The position numbers were made by a program, and so were the translations under genes. A DNA stretch of 6,068 bases. Origin: Desulfobacteraceae bacterium (GTDB taxonomy: Bacteria > Desulfobacterota > DSM-4660 > Desulfatiglandales > Desulfatiglandaceae). Positions 1-5,887 of this stretch are shown here, one piece after another. The stretch spans positions 1,915,115 to 1,921,182 of the forward strand of contig CP070700.1 in NCBI GenBank assembly GCA_020349865.1, in the 5' to 3' direction. How positions within the stretch are numbered: the stretch's first letter is position 1; the number at the start of each line of letters is the position of its first letter. Under the pieces are notes generated by a model. That model had not been told where the DNA came from and did not search any database. It worked only from the letters and a program-made list of their open reading frames with translations.

Positions 1-142
1 CTCTCTGCCTGCTACACGCCCCTGTACAAGGCCAAGGGGGCGTTCGACGAGCTTTTAAGAATTTGTGTTGCGGTCCTTCTGAAAGAGATACCAACGGCCC
101 GGTAACCCAATGATGATTTTTTCAAAGAGCTAAACTGCTACC
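1..142 (-). repeat. Left copy of a degenerate interspersed repeat, cut by the window edge
   Basis: Read on the minus strand from 142 outwards, this begins GGTAGCAGTTTAGC and matches the repeat that starts at 5888 on the plus strand. The best block is 1-53, whose reverse complement agrees with 5972-6024 at 43 of 53 positions. The similarity continues with indels to 142. The inner end (111-146) also matches 671-706 as a direct repeat at 30 of 36 positions. On the plus strand a frame is open from the window edge to TAA 103-105 and reads LSACYTPLYKAKGAFDEL and onward. The right copy has a similar frame, but differences between copies are not concentrated at third codon positions and the frames diverge after indels, so coding is unproven. 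A stem ACGCCCC/GGGGCGT (14-20 with 36-43) can form. It could be the end of an unidentified insertion sequence, a MITE-like family or a structured repeat. Confidence 0.6.
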
Positions 143-143
143 A

Positions 144-150
144 AAGGAGG
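144..150 (+). promoter_or_regulatory. Strong ribosome binding site of the CMD-like gene
   Basis: AAGGAGG lies 9 bases before ATG 160, a near-perfect Shine-Dalgarno sequence that fixes this start. It directly abuts the inner end of the left repeat copy, whose last bases are GCTACC at 137-142, so the repeat boundary falls only a few bases before the translation signal. Confidence 0.8.
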
Positions 151-159
151 GATTTTATC

Positions 160-492
160 ATGGAAACTTACTACAAACCGGAAGACCTTCTAAAATTCGA
201 AGAGATAGGAAAAGAAGTGCAGGAGTTGGCAACAAAATTTTTTGATTATTATGGTGCTGTTTTTTCTGAAGGAGAACTTACAGAAAGGGAGAAATCACTC
301 ATTGCCCTTGCCGTGGCCCACACTATTCAGTGTCCCTATTGTATAGATGCATTTACACAGGCCTGTCTAGAGAAGGGATCGAACCTAAGTGAGATGACGG
401 AAGCGATCCATGTTGTAACGGCCATAAGGGGCGGTGCGTCATTGGTTCATGGCATTCAGATGCGGAATATTGCGGAGAAATTGTCCATGTAA
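160..492 (+). CDS. Arsenosugar biosynthesis-associated peroxidase-like protein (AhpD/CMD family)
   Basis: This 110-residue protein has the size and fold signature of the carboxymuconolactone decarboxylase/AhpD superfamily. The helix that carries the redox pair reads AHTIQCPYCIDAF, with Cys58 and Cys61 as a CPYC pair and His54 just upstream. In AhpD-like enzymes such a pair cycles between dithiol and disulfide in peroxide or thiol reduction. The CPYCIDA variant and the neighbour arsS fit the subgroup annotated as arsenosugar biosynthesis-associated peroxidase-like proteins. The usual AhpD histidine three residues after the CxxC appears to be Phe (CPYCIDAF), so classical AhpD chemistry should not be assumed. 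No signal peptide or membrane segment is seen, so it is probably cytoplasmic. Start and strong ribosome binding site are unambiguous. It is followed after 234 bases by arsS on the same strand. The family call is firm; the biochemical role is inferred from context. Confidence 0.9.
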   Translation: METYYKPEDLLKFEEIGKEVQELATKFFDYYGAVFSEGELTEREKSLIALAVAHTIQCPYCIDAFTQACLEKGSNLSEMTEAIHVVTAIRGGASLVHGIQMRNIAEKLSM

Positions 493-622
493 ACAGTGGG
501 GTAAAATATAGGCGCACGTTTCGCATCTCTATACAATCAGAGAAAAAACCATGCCCCTATCATACCGTATAAGGTTGCCCTTCCACAAAGGGTTAGGGGG
601 AATCCGCAAAACTGCGAAAGGT
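493..622. other. Intergenic stretch with no convincing signal
   Basis: Only small hairpins are visible here: CCCTT/AAGGG (578-582 with 588-592) and CGCA/TGCG (605-608 with 613-616). Neither is followed by a T tract, so I do not call a terminator. No coding frame of note and no well-matched promoter pair was found. Confidence 0.4.
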
Positions 623-701
623 GTAACAGTTTAGCTGTTTGAAAATAGTGCAAAAAGGGCGATAGTCAAATGATTAATTTTTCAAACTGCTAAACTGTTA
701 C
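623..701. repeat. 79-bp palindromic repeat (MITE-like) upstream of arsS
   Basis: The arms 623-645 and 679-701 are inverted repeats. GTAACAGTTTAGC (623-635) pairs perfectly with GCTAAACTGTTAC (689-701), then one T-T mismatch, then 9 more perfect pairs (637-645 with 679-687), giving 22 of 23 positions paired around a 33-base loop. The right arm is a direct repeat of 111-142 upstream of the CMD-like gene. The left arm and loop resemble the start of the right-end repeat at 5888 (TTGAAAAT, then related bases around GTGCAAAA). It looks like a short, double-ended member of the same family. In RNA it would form a long hairpin ending about 12 bases before the arsS ribosome binding site, so it could also affect arsS expression. 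No clear target-site duplication flanks it. Confidence 0.75.
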
Positions 702-713
702 CAAAACTTGAGT

Positions 714-719
714 GTGGAG
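714..719 (+). promoter_or_regulatory. Ribosome binding site that places the arsS start at ATG 727
   Basis: GTGGAG lies 7 bases before ATG 727. The longest frame would start at GTG 712, but that codon overlaps this purine-rich site and has only ACTTGA before it, so the ATG is the better choice. The alternative adds just five residues (MWSIK). Confidence 0.6.
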
Positions 720-726
720 TATTAAA

Positions 727-1743
727 ATGTATAGCAGGCAATCATCGCAAGCGACCAAGATAGATTACAGGGAAAGGGCCATTACCATAGACCCTTTCAA
801 TCTGACCCTTTCCAGGAATGATCTCAAGTTAGAGAGGGGTCAAACCATTACATTACAAATCAATGTCGGCCTTCTCTGCAACCAGGCGTGCCATCATTGT
901 CATTTGAACGCCGGGCCGGGTCGCAAAGAGAACATGGACATAGAGACTGTGGAGCAGGTGGTGAATTATGCCCGGAGGAGTTCTTTTCAGACTATAGATG
1001 TGACGGGTGGGGCACCTGAACTGAACCCGAATATCATTAGTTTAATGGAGAAACTCTCCTCACTGGCTCCAAAGATCATGTTTCGTTCTAACTTATCCGC
1101 CTTAAACGATGGTAAGAGAGATCATTTGATTGACCTCCTGAAGGCCTATCGTGTAATTATCGTGGCATCACTGCCTTCATTGAATGAGACACAGGCAGAC
1201 TCCCAGAGGGGCCAAGGGATTTTTCAGGCCAGTATTGCTGCCCTAAAAAAGCTCAATAACATGGGCTACGGACAGGAAGGCTCGGGCCTAGAACTCAATT
1301 TGGTTTCCAACCCGACCGGGGCATTTCTCCCTCCCTCCCAATCCCAGATGGTAAAGAGGTTCCGCCAGGTGCTGAAGAAAAAATGGGGCATCGTTTTTAA
1401 TGAGTTTTTCAATTTTGCCAATGTGCCACTGGGAAGATATCGTCAATGGCTTTTGAACTCTGGAAACCTAGGGCTTTACATAGAGCGACTCACTTCAAGT
1501 TTCAACCCCTGTGCAGTTGAAGGACTCATGTGCCGTACGCTTGTCTCGGTCTCATGGGATGGTTACCTTTATGATTGTGATTTCAATTTAGCAAGAGGAC
1601 TGTACATAGGTGGGCGGAAAATCCATGTTTCCGAAATGCCGGGACCTCCCGAGCCAGGAAGGCCTATTGCCGTAGCAGATCACTGTTATACCTGCACTGC
1701 CGGAGCAGGCTTTACTTGAGGTGGAGCTATTAATAATACCTGA
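727..1743 (+). CDS. arsS: Arsenosugar biosynthesis radical SAM selenoprotein ArsS, with in-frame UGA read as Sec331
   Basis: The protein is a radical SAM enzyme of the ArsS family, which has been linked to making the deoxyadenosyl-dimethylarsenic precursor of arsenosugars from SAM and methylated arsenic. The N-terminal half is the radical SAM domain: CNQACHHC holds the CX3CX2C cluster ligands Cys51, Cys55 and Cys58, and DVTGGAPELNP (about 91-101) is the SAM-binding GG motif. The C-terminal cysteine-rich domain contains NPCAVEGLMCR, GYLYDCDFN and HCYTCTAGAG (Cys262, 269, 284, 320, 323), probably binding further Fe-S clusters. The frame meets TGA at 1717-1719, exactly where the family has Cys or Sec after the TAGAG motif, and continues GGAINNT to TGA 1741-1743. 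With the SECIS hairpin, I translate the first TGA as selenocysteine, giving 338 residues. Start is ATG 727; GTG 712 is the alternative. No arsM lies beside it. Family call very firm, Sec strongly supported. Confidence 0.92.
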
Positions 1744-1757
1744 GGTCAGGTATCATT
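1717..1757 (+). promoter_or_regulatory. Selenocysteine UGA and bacterial SECIS element of arsS
   Basis: TGA 1717-1719 is followed after 16 bases by a perfect 7-bp stem, ATACCTG (1736-1742) with CAGGTAT (1747-1753), closed by the four-base loop AGGT (1743-1746). Beyond an A-C mismatch (1735/1754) three further pairs form (1732-1734 with 1755-1757). Bacterial SECIS elements lie directly downstream of the Sec codon within the coding region and carry a small apical loop with conserved G and U that SelB binds; the loop here begins 24 bases after the UGA, in the usual range. The second UGA (1741-1743) is embedded in the top of this hairpin and has no comparable hairpin after it, so it is taken as the true stop. 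Confidence 0.88.
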
Positions 1758-1769
1758 TTGGGAGCGTGA

Positions 1770-1802
1770 CCGGTTTGATCACAGGGGTTCCCGGTTTCAT
1801 CA
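1770..1802. repeat. 21-bp-spaced direct repeat before the molybdopterin gene
   Basis: CCGGTTTGATCA (1770-1781) and CCGGTTTCATCA (1791-1802) match at 11 of 12 positions with starts 21 bases apart, close to two DNA turns. The first copy also sits in an imperfect dyad GTGACC/GATCAC (1766-1771 with 1777-1782). Such spacing could be an operator with two sites on one DNA face, but no promoter was identified around it and it may be chance. Confidence 0.35.
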
Positions 1803-1853
1803 TGGTTGGGACACATCACAATAACGGCCAGAAAAAGTAAGGTGAAAAATTTT

Positions 1854-2510
1854 ATGGAAACACGCAGAAATTTCATTAACAAGACCATTGGCCTTGTGAG
1901 TGGCATCGGCTTTTTCTTCAGTCCTTTCTTTGCAATGATACGATCCGTCTATGCGCAGACACGTAAAATTATTCTGCCGAAATGGACTAAGATGAAAAGC
2001 CTTGTGAATAAAAACCCTGCTGATCTGGATACCAGGAATCTGGAAATCATTCCCTTAAAAGATTTCGGGACCATGGGCGTAACAGATTATGAGGTCAACC
2101 TGGTTGATTGGCGCCTTGAGATTGCAGGGTATGTCAAAACACCCCTTGCCCTGAAATACCAAGAGGTTTTATCAATGCCCTCAATCGAAAGAAAAGTACT
2201 GTTAATTTGCCCGGGCATTTTTGCCAATTACGGTGCGTGGACAGGGGTCTCAATAAATGAACTGCTGAAAGCGGCGGGAGCAAAATATGGCGCCACACAC
2301 ATTACCGTTAAAGGACCCGAAGGCTCGTATGAAAAAACACAAAGATATCCCATAGCGGATATCTCTTCGGATAAGGTATTTCTTGCCTATAAAGTGAACG
2401 GGAAGGAACTTCCTCAGAAGCACGGGTTTCCGCTTCGCATAGTGGCAGAAGGCTATTATGGATATGACTGGATTAAGTATGTGTACAAAATCACCATAGA
2501 TAAGATCTAA
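1854..2510 (+). CDS. Tat-exported molybdopterin-binding oxidoreductase, sulfite-oxidase fold
   Basis: This 218-residue protein is a single-domain member of the oxidoreductase molybdopterin-binding family that includes sulfite oxidase and MsrP/YedY. The N terminus METRRNFINKT carries a twin-arginine motif (Arg4-Arg5), followed by a hydrophobic stretch (about 11-30) and a plausible cleavage site after Val-Tyr-Ala34. Folded cofactor-loaded export to the periplasm is therefore expected. The mature domain has LEIAGYVKTPLAL (about 88-100), LLICPGIFANYGAW with Cys119, the only cysteine and the expected Mo ligand, and the C-terminal signature KHGFPLRIVAEGYYGYDWIKYV-like region (about 189-210). No heme domain or dimerisation domain is present, so an electron-transfer partner must lie elsewhere. 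ATG 1854 is preferred because AAGGTG (1839-1844) precedes it by 9 bases and the Tat motif then sits at the N terminus; a frame from TTG 1806 adds 16 residues. It lies 110 bases after arsS on the same strand, possibly cotranscribed. Substrate unknown. Confidence 0.88.
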   Translation: METRRNFINKTIGLVSGIGFFFSPFFAMIRSVYAQTRKIILPKWTKMKSLVNKNPADLDTRNLEIIPLKDFGTMGVTDYEVNLVDWRLEIAGYVKTPLALKYQEVLSMPSIERKVLLICPGIFANYGAWTGVSINELLKAAGAKYGATHITVKGPEGSYEKTQRYPIADISSDKVFLAYKVNGKELPQKHGFPLRIVAEGYYGYDWIKYVYKITIDKI

Positions 2511-2673
2511 GAACTTCTGGCGGGATCAATGAAACCCTAATCGAGTGAAACAAACCTTTAGATTTTCAACAGATGCATTAGCCACAAGGCTCTTGTAAAA
2601 CTACAAATCATTTTTCATAACTCATTCATAGATAATATGACATAGGCAGATATCTTTCCACATTGATCAAACA
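2511..2673. other. Intergenic stretch, no gene recognised
   Basis: This AT-rich gap follows the molybdopterin gene. It has stops in all frames and no clear terminator: the small stem ACAAG/CTTGT (2583-2595) is not followed by a T run. A promoter for the downstream gene may lie between here and 2940, but no pair of elements stood out. Confidence 0.4.
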
Positions 2674-2750
2674 AAATCCCCCTCAATCCCCCTTTATTAA
2701 AGGGGGAAGCAAAGTCCTCCCCTTTTGTAATGGGGAGTTAGAGGGGATTT
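2674..2750. repeat. Nested C-rich/G-rich palindromic repeat
   Basis: Three stems nest in 77 bases. The outer stem pairs AAATCCCCCTC (2674-2684) with GAGGGGATTT (2741-2750), with one extra C. The first inner hairpin is CCCCCTTT (2688-2695) with AAAGGGGG (2699-2706), and the second is CTCCCC (2717-2722) with GGGGAG (2732-2737). The result is a cloverleaf-like three-way junction. Sequences of this AATCCCCC...GGGGGATT style are familiar as multi-copy interspersed palindromes in many environmental bacterial genomes. The hairpin could also act as a transcription barrier or mRNA-end stabiliser between the molybdopterin gene and tal-pgi, but it has no clear U tract. Confidence 0.8.
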
Positions 2751-2807
2751 ATGAGCACCTTTTGGCTCAATTGCGGTAAAATTGGATTGCTGAAACACAG
2801 AGGATGA

Positions 2808-2948
2808 AAGGTTGGATTTCCCGAAGGGAAGTTTATTCAACATGGCCACTTACTCAAGGAAAGGCATTATTATCCAATTGAAGAAACCCAAGCTATTTTA
2901 AAAATCCGAGATTTTATCGAATTTTCAAGAGGAAACAGCAATGTCTAA
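2808..2948 (+). pseudogene. Possible 3' remnant of an unidentified gene before tal-pgi
   Basis: A frame open from just after TGA 2805-2807 to TAA 2946-2948 encodes 46 residues of protein-like composition, including GKFIQHGHLLKER and ILKIRDFIEF. It has no good start codon and is not recognised as any family. Its end overlaps the first codons of tal-pgi, as is common for a genuine upstream operon gene. It may be the tail of a gene whose body was lost when the palindromic repeat region formed, or a chance open frame. Confidence 0.25.
2928..2933 (+). promoter_or_regulatory. Ribosome binding site of tal-pgi
   Basis: AGAGGA lies 7 bases before ATG 2941 and supports that start, at which the protein begins with the usual transaldolase N terminus (LxxLGQSxWxDxIxR). 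Confidence 0.7.
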
Positions 2949-5769
2949 ACTGCACGAATTAACTCAATTGGGGCAGTCGGTCTGGTATGACTACATTCGC
3001 CGTGCTTTTCTCACTTCCGGTGAATTTCAGAGTTTGATTGATAAAGGTCTACGCGGGATTACATCCAATCCCTCTATTTTCGAGAAGGCTATTGCCGGCA
3101 GCTCAGACTATGATGAGGATCTGAGACAGCAGGTGAAAGAAGACAAATCAGTGGATAGGATATACGAAGTGCTTGCGCTTAAAGATATCAGCCTGGCCGC
3201 AGACCTGATCAGGCCTGTCTATGATAAAACCAACGGCATGGACGGATACGTCAGTTTAGAAGTGAGCCCTCTCTTGGCCCATGATACACAAAAGACCATA
3301 TCTGAAGCAAAACGCCTCTTTGAAGCACTTCATCGTCCCAATGTAATGATCAAGGTGCCGGCAACACCGGCCGGTATCCCCGCAATCACAGAGCTGATTG
3401 GCGCCGGCGTTAACGTGAATGTGACATTAATTTTTGGCATTGAGAACTATAGAACGGTAGCAAATGCCTATTTGAAAGGTCTTGAAAAATTGTCCGCTGA
3501 AGGCCCAACGGTGGCCGGCGGTCATACGGTGGATAGTATTGCCTCGGTAGCATCATTTTTTGTCAGCCGGGTGGATTCAGCTGTAGATCTGGAACTGGAA
3601 AGAAAAAGTAACAAGGAACTTCAAGGTAAAATTGCCATTGCCAATGCGAAAGCAGCATACGTTGAATTCAAGAGAATCTTCTCCGGTACCCGGTGGGAGG
3701 ACCTGGCCAAAAAAGGCGCTCATGTACAGCGACCTCTGTGGGCAAGCACAGGTACCAAGAATCCTCTATATGCAGATACACTTTATGTGGATCAATTGAT
3801 TGGCCCGGAAACCGTAAACACGATGCCTCCACTTACGCTTAACAGTTTTCTTGATCACGGCACAATTTGTCCCACGTTGACCACCGGCGTGGAGGACGCC
3901 ACATCCCAGCTCAATCAACTAAAAGACCTGGGTATTGACCTAAGCGAGATCACTAAAAAATTGCAGAATGACGGGGTTAAATCATTTGCCAGGTCTTTTG
4001 ATTCATTGATGGAAAGTATTGCTGAAAAGCGTGATCGTCTTTTTGCGGATAAAAAAAACTATTCGGCCAGTCTTGGCAAGTACCAAACAATAGTAGACAA
4101 CGCTTTGATGCAAATGAGGGATCACAAGATCATGAACCGGATTTGGGCGCACGATCACACAGTCTGGAAAGACGATCCCAAAGACATCATCAATCGACTG
4201 GGCTGGCTTCACAGTGCGGATGTGATGAAGGAAGCGATCCCGGAGATTTCTGCACTGGTGGAAGAAATTAGAGCTGCCGGGTATACCCATGCCTTACTGC
4301 TGGGAATGGGCGGTTCAAGCCTGGCTCCGGAAATGTTCCGTTTCACCTTTGGTGTCAGGGAAGGTTATATGGATCTTGCCGTGCTGGACAGTACCGACCC
4401 CGGCGCAGTACTTGAGTTTGCCGGTAGGCTGGATCCAGCCAAAAGCCTTTTTATTGTATCCACAAAATCAGGCGGCACAGTCGAGACATTGTCTTTTATG
4501 AAGTACTTTTACAATCAGGTATCTGATGCAGTGGGTCCGGACAAGACCGGGGAGCATTTTATTGCTATTACTGATCCTGGAAGTAGTTTGGAATCAACAG
4601 CAACGGAGTTAAATTTTCGCAAGATTTTTTTAAATGACCCGAATATCGGTGGCCGTTACTCGGCGTTATCCTTTTTCGGCCTTGTTCCGGCAGCGTTAAT
4701 CGGAATGGATGTAGCTTCTTTACTTGAGAGCGCCGCTGTCATGGCATGCAACTCAGAAGGATGCAACTGTCCCGTGGCCGGAGACAATGCCGGGGCCTGG
4801 TTAGGAGCAGTCATTGGCGAAATGGCAAAGGCAGGTAGAGATAAACTCACCTTGATTACGTCTCCTGCAATCTCACATTTTGGTGCCTGGGTTGAGCAAT
4901 TAATTGCCGAGAGTACCGGTAAGGAAGGTAAAGGCATTGTGCCTGTAGATGGAGAAAGCCTTGCAGCGCCTGCTATCTATGCTAACGATCGACTCCTCGT
5001 ATACCTGCGGCTGGAAAATGACAGCACCCACGATGCAAAACTAAAGAAATTGTCCGATGCGGGACATCCTGTTGTTCAGATCAATGTGCGGGATCTCAAC
5101 GATCTGGGTGGCGAGTGCTTTCGTTGGGAGGTGGCTACTGTTGTAGCCGGGCACCTTCTGGGAATTAACCCCTTTGATCAACCCAATGTGGAATCCGCAA
5201 AGGTTCTCGCCCGTCAAATGGTGTCAGCTTATCAAAAGGAAGGGAGGCTCCCTGAGTTAGCACCCTCACTGGAGGCCGACGGAATCCATGTATACGCAAG
5301 CTTCTCTGCCGGCAACCTGGAAGAAGCATTCAAAACATTTCTGGCCCGGGCAAATCCCGGAGACAATGAGTCCTCTGGCCGCAGCTATCTCGCAGTTCAA
5401 GCATATGTCAAACCCGCAGATGATACATACAGTGCCTTAAACGAGCTTCGCACGAAACTTCAACTGAAAAATCGAATGGCGACAACCCTTGGCTATGGCC
5501 CACGTTTTTTGCATTCGACCGGCCAACTCCATAAAGGCGATGGAGGTCATGGTCTATTCATTCAGATCACTGCTGATATGCCGGAAAATGCCCCCATTCC
5601 GGATGAGGCTGGAGGTAAAGGTTCTTCCATCAGTTTTGCTACGCTTAAAATGGCGCAAGCTTTGGGCGATCGTCAGGCACTGATCGATGCAGGTCGTAAA
5701 GTTATCCGTTTTCATCTGAAAAATGATGTTGTGGGCGGCCTAAGGCAACTTGTTAAGGCGTTGAAATGA
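2941..5769 (+). CDS. tal-pgi: Bifunctional transaldolase / glucose-6-phosphate isomerase fusion
   Basis: The 942-residue protein joins two cytoplasmic sugar-phosphate enzymes. Residues about 1-370 are transaldolase, which moves a dihydroxyacetone unit between sedoheptulose-7-phosphate and glyceraldehyde-3-phosphate. It shows GITSNPSIFEKAI (39-51), MIKVPATPAG with the Schiff-base Lys138, NVTLIF (160-165) and QRPLWASTGTKNP (263-275). Residues about 380-942 are phosphoglucose isomerase, interconverting glucose-6- and fructose-6-phosphate: GMGGSSLAPE (455-464), STKSGGTVET (507-516), GGRYSALSFFG (570-580), LIAESTGKEGKGIVPV with probable catalytic Glu657, and the C-terminal LHSTGQLHKGDGG (857-869). 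Length is typical of known tal-pgi fusions and no motif is broken. It ends in tandem stops TGA TAA. Channelling of fructose-6-phosphate between the two halves is a plausible inference. It is separated from the upstream genes by 430 bases and is probably transcribed on its own. Confidence 0.95.
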   Translation: MSKLHELTQLGQSVWYDYIRRAFLTSGEFQSLIDKGLRGITSNPSIFEKAIAGSSDYDEDLRQQVKEDKSVDRIYEVLALKDISLAADLIRPVYDKTNGMDGYVSLEVSPLLAHDTQKTISEAKRLFEALHRPNVMIKVPATPAGIPAITELIGAGVNVNVTLIFGIENYRTVANAYLKGLEKLSAEGPTVAGGHTVDSIASVASFFVSRVDSAVDLELERKSNKELQGKIAIANAKAAYVEFKRIFSGTRWEDLAKKGAHVQRPLWASTGTKNPLYADTLYVDQLIGPETVNTMPPLTLNSFLDHGTICPTLTTGVEDATSQLNQLKDLGIDLSEITKKLQNDGVKSFARSFDSLMESIAEKRDRLFADKKNYSASLGKYQTIVDNALMQMRDHKIMNRIWAHDHTVWKDDPKDIINRLGWLHSADVMKEAIPEISALVEEIRAAGYTHALLLGMGGSSLAPEMFRFTFGVREGYMDLAVLDSTDPGAVLEFAGRLDPAKSLFIVSTKSGGTVETLSFMKYFYNQVSDAVGPDKTGEHFIAITDPGSSLESTATELNFRKIFLNDPNIGGRYSALSFFGLVPAALIGMDVASLLESAAVMACNSEGCNCPVAGDNAGAWLGAVIGEMAKAGRDKLTLITSPAISHFGAWVEQLIAESTGKEGKGIVPVDGESLAAPAIYANDRLLVYLRLENDSTHDAKLKKLSDAGHPVVQINVRDLNDLGGECFRWEVATVVAGHLLGINPFDQPNVESAKVLARQMVSAYQKEGRLPELAPSLEADGIHVYASFSAGNLEEAFKTFLARANPGDNESSGRSYLAVQAYVKPADDTYSALNELRTKLQLKNRMATTLGYGPRFLHSTGQLHKGDGGHGLFIQITADMPENAPIPDEAGGKGSSISFATLKMAQALGDRQALIDAGRKVIRFHLKNDVVGGLRQLVKALK

Positions 5770-5853
5770 TAAAGCATTTATATTCGAGTTTTATGGTATA
5801 TTGTTTCAAACTGAAGGATTGCAAGAACCTCGGATATGAAGTTGGCAGATGGG

Positions 5854-5881
5854 AAGGTCGAAGAAAAGACGCTTCAACCTT
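5854..5881 (+). terminator. Weak hairpin after tal-pgi, possible terminator
   Basis: AAGGTCGAAG (5854-5863) and CTTCAACCTT (5872-5881) pair at 9 of 10 positions (one C-A mismatch) around an eight-base loop. Only a short TTTAAT-like stretch follows, not a proper U tract, so intrinsic termination is uncertain. It sits 85 bases past the stop and just before the right repeat. Confidence 0.3.
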
Positions 5882-5887
5882 TAATCC

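Noticed and set aside
623..701. Hairpin as intrinsic terminator of the CMD-like gene
   Set aside because: The long stem has a 33-base loop and is followed by ACCAAAAC rather than a T tract; shared sequence with the flanking repeats explains it better.
1717..1719. TGA as an ordinary stop ending arsS
   Set aside because: The family motif is incomplete without the following Cys/Sec-Gly-Gly, and a SECIS-type hairpin sits at the right distance downstream.
1766..1840. Small frame from GTG 1766 (also ATG 1802) before the molybdopterin gene
   Set aside because: The GGGAG before GTG is only one base away from it, and the 24-codon product has no recognisable feature.
4003..4290. Minus-strand frames inside tal-pgi (also 4656-4937) and plus-strand frames at 4289-4501 and 5489-5683
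   Set aside because: They lie wholly within a well-conserved enzyme gene and have no recognisable motifs, so they are shadows.
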